From positions 3,989,265 through 4,053,264 of the forward strand of contig CM048840.1 of NCBI GenBank assembly GCA_026545765.1: a stretch of 64,000 bases of DNA. Reading direction: 5' to 3'. The translations under genes and the position numbers were made by a program. The DNA is from Plantago major (Eukaryota; Streptophyta; Magnoliopsida; Lamiales; Plantaginaceae). The notes under the pieces are model-generated. The model did no database searches and was not told the origin of the DNA. It was given only the letters and a program-made list of their open reading frames with translations. Positions 57,285 through 64,000 of this stretch are shown piece after piece. How positions within the stretch are numbered: position 1 is the first letter of the stretch; each line of letters starts with the position of its first letter.

Positions 57285-57647
57285 TGAGATATCAAGATAA
57301 GTGAGATAATTGGTTAATATTTTTAATTTAGGTTGTCATATTTTTATTTTTTATTTTGGTTAATATTGGCATCGACGAACAAGACCCAAAGTCGATACCA
57401 ACATCAACGATTATCGATCGATCGAGGGCTCAGCTTGACGTAATGGCCACTCAATTTCTTGGACGTCAGATATGGGGATGAGATAAGGCTCGATTGGAGT
57501 AGATAGAGGCGGCTCCAGCATGAGGCTTGTAAGCAGGAAGAAGGAGGCGATTGTAAATTTTGATTAGGGTTTCAAGGATCTGAATTGGGAAAATGTAAAC
57601 ATAATTGGCTGTGTACTTTTAAAGAGTTATCTCTTTTTAAAATAGAG
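57285..57647. other. Intergenic, no gene seen
   Basis: The stretch contains a 'gattatcgatcgatcgagg' run near 57410 and a short GA-rich segment. No supported gene or element. Confidence 0.5.
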
Positions 57648-57650
57648 TTA

Positions 57651-57816
57651 GGCTCTGTTCTTTTCGTCTGAAAACTCATTGTATAAAATAAGTGTTAAAA
57701 AAGAATAATTTAATTTCAGTTTAGTACAGTTCAGATTCATTCAGTTTAATTCAGTTCAGATCTGTTTAGTTGTTTTTTATACTACAATTCAGTTCAGTTC
57801 TGTTCAGAACATAGCC
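57651..57816. mobile_element. Tourist-like MITE, second copy
   Basis: Same family as 51939-52071: starts GGCTCTGTTCTTTTCGTCTG after TTA, ends 'cagaacatagcc' before TTG (degraded duplication), with an interior of 'ttcagttcag' and 'ttttttatactacaattcag'. It is 166 bp and carries an extra internal segment. Confidence 0.8.
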
Positions 57817-57984
57817 TTGTGCATTTTCATTTGGTAGTCAATTTTAGTATAATTGTAAATTAGTGTTTTCCCCTCTTTCTGGAGCTAGGTAGTTTTCTGA
57901 TATAGGAATACACTATCAACTCAATTTTTATGTAAGCTTTCCATCAAATGATGCTCCTGGGTTGCATATAAAATAGAATTATAT

Positions 57985-58690
57985 ATTTACTCTTCCATCT
58001 CAATTTCAAAACGGTTTGACCTTTTTCTCCTCAAACTATTTTAATGTTATCCTCAAATTACTTTTAAACTAATAAGATATAGTTTATAAATTGAAAATGA
58101 TTTATCAAAAAAAAAAGGAAATATAAAAATTTGAGATTGGGACGTAGATAAGATTAATTGCCTGAAATTTTTTACCAAGATAAAAAAAACTAAATACTTC
58201 ATTCAGTATTTTCATATAATTAACAAGTATTCCCTCTTTTCTCAATTTTCATTATATGTTTTAATTGCACATTTTACCATTATAGTTTAAAATTAGTTTG
58301 TAGTCAAAGTTTAAACTGTTTGTTTGGAAAAAATTAAAACATGAAAAACATTGTTCGTACGGGAGTTCTTCTTTAGGACGAAGGAAGTATGGTCATTCTA
58401 ATTGAAGTCATGCATACAATTTGATGTGGAATCATGTGAATTTATTTATATATTCCAAGCAAAAAATAGGTTCACAAATAGGGAAGTATATACTACCTCT
58501 GTTATTTTACAAACTTCCTAACCTTCTACTTTCTCTTCGTTTAAGGAATACTCATAAAAAAAAAAAAGTCTATAAAAAATAGTTTTGAGTGGTTTATATT
58601 GATAAAGTTGTAAATGGGTGGCAAAGTAAGAAAGTGTGAATAAAGTGTTGATAAAGTATGAAGGGTCAATTGCTCAAAAAAAAAAAAAAG
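57985..58690. mobile_element. Two or three eroded Stowaway-like MITEs
   Basis: 57985-58155 runs from 'actcttccatctcaatttca' to 'tgagattgggacgtagat'. 58229-58391 runs from 'tattccctcttttctcaattt' to 'taggacgaaggaagtat'. 58493-58690 starts 'tacctctgttattttaca' and contains 'gtgaataaagtgttgat' phrases. The ends recall CTCCCTC(C/T)GTC repeats but are degraded; the boundaries are approximate. Confidence 0.45.
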
Positions 58691-58699
58691 TATGAAGGG

Positions 58700-59965
58700 T
58701 CAACCAAATGTAAGAATGGGATAATTGCAACTTGAAAACTCAATTTGAACGTCAAACCATTTATGGAATTGGGATTAATCCAAACTAAGAACTCTATTTC
58801 AATAGGAGATCACACTAAAAGGGAATTGTAAGACAACCATAATTCCAACTCTGGAACTCAATACGAAGGGTAAACAAATTCCAACCGTGGGGACTCAAGT
58901 TGAAGGGTAAACTATACTAGATATGGGAAAATATATACTCTAAGTGACATACGTAAACAAAATTTAAGAATGGGATCATTCAAACTTGAAAACTCAATTT
59001 GAAGGGTAAACTCAACTCTAAGAATGAGATAATTATAACATGCATGAGAACTCAGTTCGTAGGTCAAACCAACATGAAGAATAAGATAGTTCCATTTCGG
59101 GAACTCTATTCGAAAGGTAAACCTCACTATACAAGTTCTTTAATGACAAAATTATCCAACTTGAAAACTTACTTTGAAGTGTAATCTCAACTATAATAAT
59201 GGGACAATTTTAACATTGAAACTCAGTTCAAATGGAAAATCGACTCTAAGAATTGGACAATTTCCACTTGCCAACTCAGTTTGAATGTCAAACCAACTCT
59301 AGGAATGAGATTATTCTAACTTGGAAGCCTAACAAATGTTAAACTCGACTCTAAGAATAAGATAGCTTCAACCTGAAAACTCAATTTGGATGACCAACTC
59401 ACTCTAATAAGAATGAATTAATTGCATCTTGAAAACTTAATCCAAGGGTGAAATCATCTATAAAAATGGGATAAATCACTTAGAAACTCCATTTGAATAT
59501 TAAACCACACTAAAATATTGTAAAACATGCATAATTCCAGCTTAGGAACTCAATGCGATGGGTAAACGAACTCTAACAAAGGGATAATTTCAACTCAGTA
59601 ACCCAACATGAAGGGTAAACTAATCTAAAAATAAGATCTTAGTCACTTAGAAACTCAAATTAATGAGCAAACCCCATTATATAAGAAAATACTTAGGAAC
59701 TCAAAACATGTAGAATTGGATAATTCATTTTTTCAAAGGGTAAACATCTTTAGAAACGGGATAAATTCAACCTGGGAACTCAATTTGAAATGCAAACTAC
59801 ACTGTTTGAAAACAATATAAGAATTAAATAATTCCAAACTTAGAAATTCTATTCAAGGAGTTAACCAATTCTAAGAATATGACATTTCCAACTTGAATAT
59901 TTAATTCGCATGGTAGACGAACTCTAAGAATGAAATAATTGAAACTTCAGAACTCAATTAGAATT
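58700..59965. repeat. Highly diverged tandem array, about 55-65 bp unit
   Basis: More than 15 diverged units of the pattern 'gaatgggataattccaacttg(a/g)aaactcaatttgaagggtaaac(c)aactctaa'. Unit length varies and similarity is low but the pattern is clear. No long open frame. It lies directly upstream of the Helitron H3 remnant. Confidence 0.75.
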
Positions 59966-60089
59966 GTTGTTGAGACCATAATTTAAGCTCTCATGAGTTA
60001 TGACACCATATGTCTTGATGAGGATGGCATCATGAATAGAAAAAACTGTATATTCAGTCGAAATTCCTAAATACAAATAGGGCTTAGGT

Positions 60090-61459
60090 ATCTCAAACCA
60101 TTTCATTCGGTTGAAAGTTGGTTGTCCTATTTTGCTTATAAGAAACATCGACCCGTCTACTGAACTCTGTAGTGTCACGAGTTTGATTGTTGCTATTATT
60201 AAGAAGTATTTTGTAAAATGCGAAGATGATAGCTTGACATAGGATACTTATAACTCGCATGGGCCTTCTGATGTTACTAAACTTCCTATCATATACTAGC
60301 GCAGACACTTCCATATTTATGTTAATTTGTTATGTTGTGACAATCAATAAGAATTGGGAACGATCTTTAGTTGATGTTGGTATATATCTTCTCACACGAG
60401 TATTCATTCATGGTTCGTTGTATGTTGCATTCTCGAGAATCACCAATAAAAAGACTCAAATTTGTAGCCTTGGATTAGGCAGTGCATCCCACATACATCA
60501 CGACCAATGTAGTTTACAATTAATTTTTTCACAATCTTTAAGGTATAGACATATCACACCATACATAAATTATTATTTTTAATTAGTTTGAATGACAATT
60601 AATATATGTAATACTTGTTTTCTTTACAATTGACGAAGATATATCTGGAGGTGGAGATTGATTCGTTTTGTCCTTTACATGTTTTTCGTACTTGACTAAA
60701 AATTTATACTATATTGATTTTCTCGAGTTATTTAAGTTATCCTCCGCTTATTTAGTATTAAATTAAATTAGATTAAACGGGTCGGGTTCTATCCAACCTT
60801 AATTCAACCCCGTTCGGAATAATGATGTTCAGATCTAGATCTGGCATATACTCGAACATGTTCCATAAATTTGTAACAAGACGTCCGCAACATTTTATGA
60901 TTAAGTTAGTAAATACTACATATGTTGTAGAATAATAATATGTATGTAATTATTTGACTTCATGACAAACACCTCAAAAAAATCCGGGGGGAGGGGGGTT
61001 GGAAAAAAATTGTACAAATGCATGTGAAATTATGTTGTAGTGTGTGTGGTGGGGTGGCCACATACCATCACATGGGTTTTGGGGGGGGGGGGGTGGTTGT
61101 ATTTTATTTTGGTTCGGGATTGAGGGATACAACTTTTCTAAATAGGTCAGGTACGTTAGGACCCGATATAAAATATATATTATCAACTCGTCGGGTCCCA
61201 AACGGGTTAAGGTTGGATCCTACCCCTTTCAAAGCATATCCTTCACGATGAGTCGTATTTTTATTTTCGATAGCTAGCATAAAAAAAGACTCAATGATAT
61301 AGTATTTGATGAAGAAGTACTACCCAACGACACCACGACCAACGCTGTTTACAAGTAAGTTTGATTATCAAATTTTGTCGATTAATTTATGTTGTCCTCC
61401 CCTTTCTATTTATTGTTAACAATAAATTATACGGTGAAATCGCTACGGGTTAGTACTAG
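60090..61459 (+). mobile_element. Helitron remnant (copy H3) with helicase tail
   Basis: Plus strand: LKVGCPILLIRNIDPSTELC (60110-60170), PSDVTKLPI (about 60268-60292), CYVVTINK and VDVGIYLLTRVF..SLYVAFSRITNKK (60325-60455). These match in order the C-terminal helicase motifs of H2 ([46 protein letters not shown]). A later fragment DEEVLPNDTTTNAVYK (61306-61353) fits the very C-terminus. The end GGTGAAATCGCTACGGGTTAGTACTAG|T at 61459 is a degraded hairpin plus CTAG. It is heavily decayed. Poly-G runs are at 60983-60999 and 61079-61092. Confidence 0.7.
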
Positions 61460-62315
61460 TATACTATATATCTTGGTCAAACTAGCTTGCCTTAAAAGGA
61501 GGAAATTAATTTACAAATGAACTAAGACAAGTTTATCGATGATTGATAATTAATTTCAGCTAATGCCTATATATATGACTAATTGCATTCAATACTCTAT
61601 AGATTTTTGCGTCATCAAATTTCAAGATCTTGACGTTTAATTGGTCAATCATACATTAATCCTACAAAGATTAATTTTAAGTTGAAGAATAACTCATCCA
61701 TTAGTTTAAGTCGTATTTTATCATATTACATTTTGTACAGTATTAGATATCTTCTTTTAACTTACTTTTCGTTTCATATATAAGCTTATGTTGCTAATTT
61801 CTATTTCTTGTACCCTTATTACTTACTTCGATCAATTGATCAATCATCTATACAATATAGTTTTTCTCAATTTTTATATTGTAACATCTAGTTAACCAAA
61901 TCAGCTGCATCAGTTGAATGGAACATGCATGTGTAGCTCACATCAGTTGAATGGTACTGATGATTTCTGGCAATGATGCTATTATACCTGTGTTTTCCTT
62001 CCGCCTTATACCAGCTTCTTTACCTAATCATGCAGGAGAAAGATTACAGCACCTGTAGCCAAGTTTGGTTGAAATGCATCCCTCGTACGTCTGTGAATCT
62101 GTGATAGAACATCATCTGGTCCTACTTTTCTCAATTTAACTGATTCTAAGTAGGGCCCTTCTAAGTATGTTAAGGGTGAGGTCAAGTTGAGATATGTTAA
62201 AATCGGAACTGAAAACATTCGAGATTATGCAAGATTATATAAAAAGATCCTTTTTTGGATCAACTATGTGTTTCTCACTCAGGAAAGTGTTCAAATAGCA
62301 TTACTCAGAGTTCTA
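61460..62315. other. Intergenic, no gene seen
   Basis: AT-rich. A short minus-strand open frame near 62024-62218 has no recognised motif. Confidence 0.5.
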
Positions 62316-63770
62316 TGGGAACTGCACATGTAATATAAAGTTCCTGTGGAGTGTATAGGAAAGGTTGCAACTTGTAACATATGCAACTTATTCAAACATT
62401 AGGAAAGTACTTAATTGTTCTGGTCTATAATAACTTCACATCTCCAATTTTTCTTGCAAATCTAACACTGTCGTCAAGGACAACTTGCCAATCAAATTGT
62501 ACTCAAACCCCATGTCTGTGAGCAGAGAAGATCCCCACTTAGTGACTCTCTCAGGACCTTCCAAGTACCTGACACAGAAGAAAAAACAAGGTCAATTGAA
62601 AACATTCGTGCATACTACCATAACAGGTTAGAAAACGAATCATGAAATTAAGGAGATAATTTCCAAGCCGAAGGGCTTACTCTTTCTTGATACTAAATTC
62701 AGGATACATCTTATTGTAGTAGCTGGCAATATCCATGATTGAAACATAAGCATTCGAGCATAAGAACCGGCCATTCATGGACGGTTGTTCCATGCAAAAG
62801 ATATGTGCATTGGTTGCATCTTCTATATGAAGAAATGGGATTTTGGCAAGCAGCATTCCCAGGATTCTGAGTGTGTCCCTGGCAAATTTTCCGTTGATGA
62901 GGGGAGCCAAGAAAGCCAGTACACTTCCAGGTGTAGAGGACATGAAGCTTTCTCCACCTTAGTGCCACAATTTCCATTTTGGTGCCGCTAACTATGCTCA
63001 TCAATTCTTGTTCTGCTAATGTTCAATTTTGCTTTAGTATGCTCTTGCAGGGAATTAGTAAGAGCCAAGAACAAACAATAATGAATGAATATCATGGGCA
63101 GTTGTTTGTCGAATTAAACGCAACTAAAAGTAGCTCAAATAAAGAGTTGTGACCACATGGGGTGAGATCAATACCCTCACTGTTCATATAGTGTGCAACC
63201 AATGCTACAGTGGCAGTGCGAGATCAATAATCCCACCCTCATGATCGAATTTTCCCTTTAAAAAACTACCTCGAGGGTATCTTCGTTGTAAGGAATAGAG
63301 ATATCAACAGGCATCCATTAAGTTTCGTCCAGGGAATCCTTATAACCACTCCCATCATGCTTTAAAGGGGAGCCGCCATGATTGAGGCAGTGAATATAAG
63401 CCGCTTCACCGTTCCTGACCTGATAAAGGTGTCGGCAATTCTCTTTACAGCATCAACAGTGGCATCAATTTTGTTATTGTACTGATTTAATTAGAACAAG
63501 AACATCATTAGTCGTCGTTTTAGAAAAAATGCAACTTAGCAGTACAAATTTGGAGAAAAGAAAAGAACCTGGTGACCCTCAGTGTGATACAATGGAGTAG
63601 CAACATGGAACACAAACTGGCAACCTTGTATTGCTACTTCAAATTCCTCTGCTTTGTACATGTCTGCTTCGAAAAGCTTCAACCTTTCGTTCGCCCCTGG
63701 AAAGGTCTTCAATATCTCTACCCTTTTGTCATCTACAGATTCAGAGAAACAATTAAACTTTAGGAAGAAA
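62316..63770 (-). pseudogene. Partial, broken copy of the reductase gene
   Basis: Closely similar to 31788-33540 in the same orientation. Exons 2-5 correspond to 63732-63569, 63481-63270, 63044-62681 and 62568-62425; exon 1 with the Rossmann GGTGYIG motif is absent. Breaks: a one-base loss in exon 5 (144 versus 145 bp, 'caaattgtac' for 'caaacttgtac'); about 14 bp lost in exon 4, where CGLVGG should be; the exon 4 acceptor CAG changed to CAA; the catalytic Tyr codon TAT changed to CAT (His); and insertions after it. Introns are conserved, so this is a DNA-level duplication, not a retrocopy. Confidence 0.9.
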
Positions 63771-64000
63771 TGATGATGGAATGAGTATCATATATAATTC
63801 TTCATTTCGGAGAAAGTATCGCATTGATGCTTAATCGTTTTTGAGTTTAACTTAATTACTCATAAACGATAATAGTAAATAATTTAATAAAATCATATAA
63901 TAAAAATTTAATTACTAAATTTTCATCATATAATTTTAATAATTTATTTATTAATATCGTTAAGAAAGAATAATGGTCAAACGCTGAGATAGTTGATCAA
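63771..64000. other. Intergenic edge
   Basis: AT-rich DNA that no longer matches the reductase locus. Exon 1 of the copy is not found up to the window end. Confidence 0.6.

Noticed and set aside
61079-61092. Poly-G run as a quadruplex or regulatory site
   Set aside because: A single homopolymer run (also at 4629-4638) is a common sequencing or slippage feature; no other support.
1-64000. tRNA, rRNA or organelle-derived insertions
   Set aside because: I found no cloverleaf, rRNA signature or clear plastid or mitochondrial gene; the tRNA-like strings are retrotransposon primer-binding sites.

Overview
This is a repeat-rich piece of a plant nuclear genome. The evidence is the mix of elements: Ty1/copia and Ty3/gypsy-type LTR elements, a DUF4283-type LINE, CACTA (En/Spm) transposons with TNP2 and TNPA-like genes, Helitrons with PIF1 helicase, hAT, MULE, Stowaway and Tourist-like elements, and one spliced flavonoid-type reductase gene. 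A eudicot is likely; an asterid or Lamiales source is only a guess from the look of the reductase.

Layout. 0.3-6.2 kb: a minus-strand copia element with a 1.6 kb LTR (SIRE-like), lacking reverse transcriptase. 6.2-12.2 kb: intergenic, with a microsatellite, a MITE, a tandem array next to a Helitron-like 3' end, and a small non-autonomous copia-type element (8.6-10.4 kb) inside a 108-bp tandem repeat. 12.26-26.22 kb: a three-level nest, in which a gypsy-type solo LTR contains a copia element (13.49-25.51 kb), whose 5' LTR contains a CACTA element (14.18-21.77 kb). 26.3-30.7 kb: a minus-strand LINE lacking RT, interrupted by a solo LTR. 30.7-31.6 kb: a probable second solo LTR. 31.89-33.71 kb: the only intact host-type gene, a five-exon minus-strand dihydroflavonol/anthocyanidin-reductase-like gene of 339 codons. 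34.5-37.2 kb: low-complexity array and intergenic DNA. 37.23-38.40 kb: a hAT-type element with a nested MITE. 38.7-41.7 kb: Helitron remnant, MITEs and a tandem array. 41.78-50.03 kb: an 8.26 kb Mutator-like element carrying a decayed Helitron helicase gene. 51.15-51.43 kb: a 287-bp TRIM. 52.74-57.28 kb: a second CACTA element whose transposase core is deleted but whose accessory gene looks intact. 57.6-61.5 kb: MITEs, a degenerate array and a plus-strand Helitron remnant. 62.3-63.77 kb: a broken partial copy of the reductase gene.

Most notable observation: in both CACTA elements the same intron of the TNPA-like gene holds an array (9 and 11 copies) of short hairpins with an invariant 8-nt loop. 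The stem arms change together, so pairing is kept. This suggests a selected RNA or DNA structure that I do not recognise from the literature.
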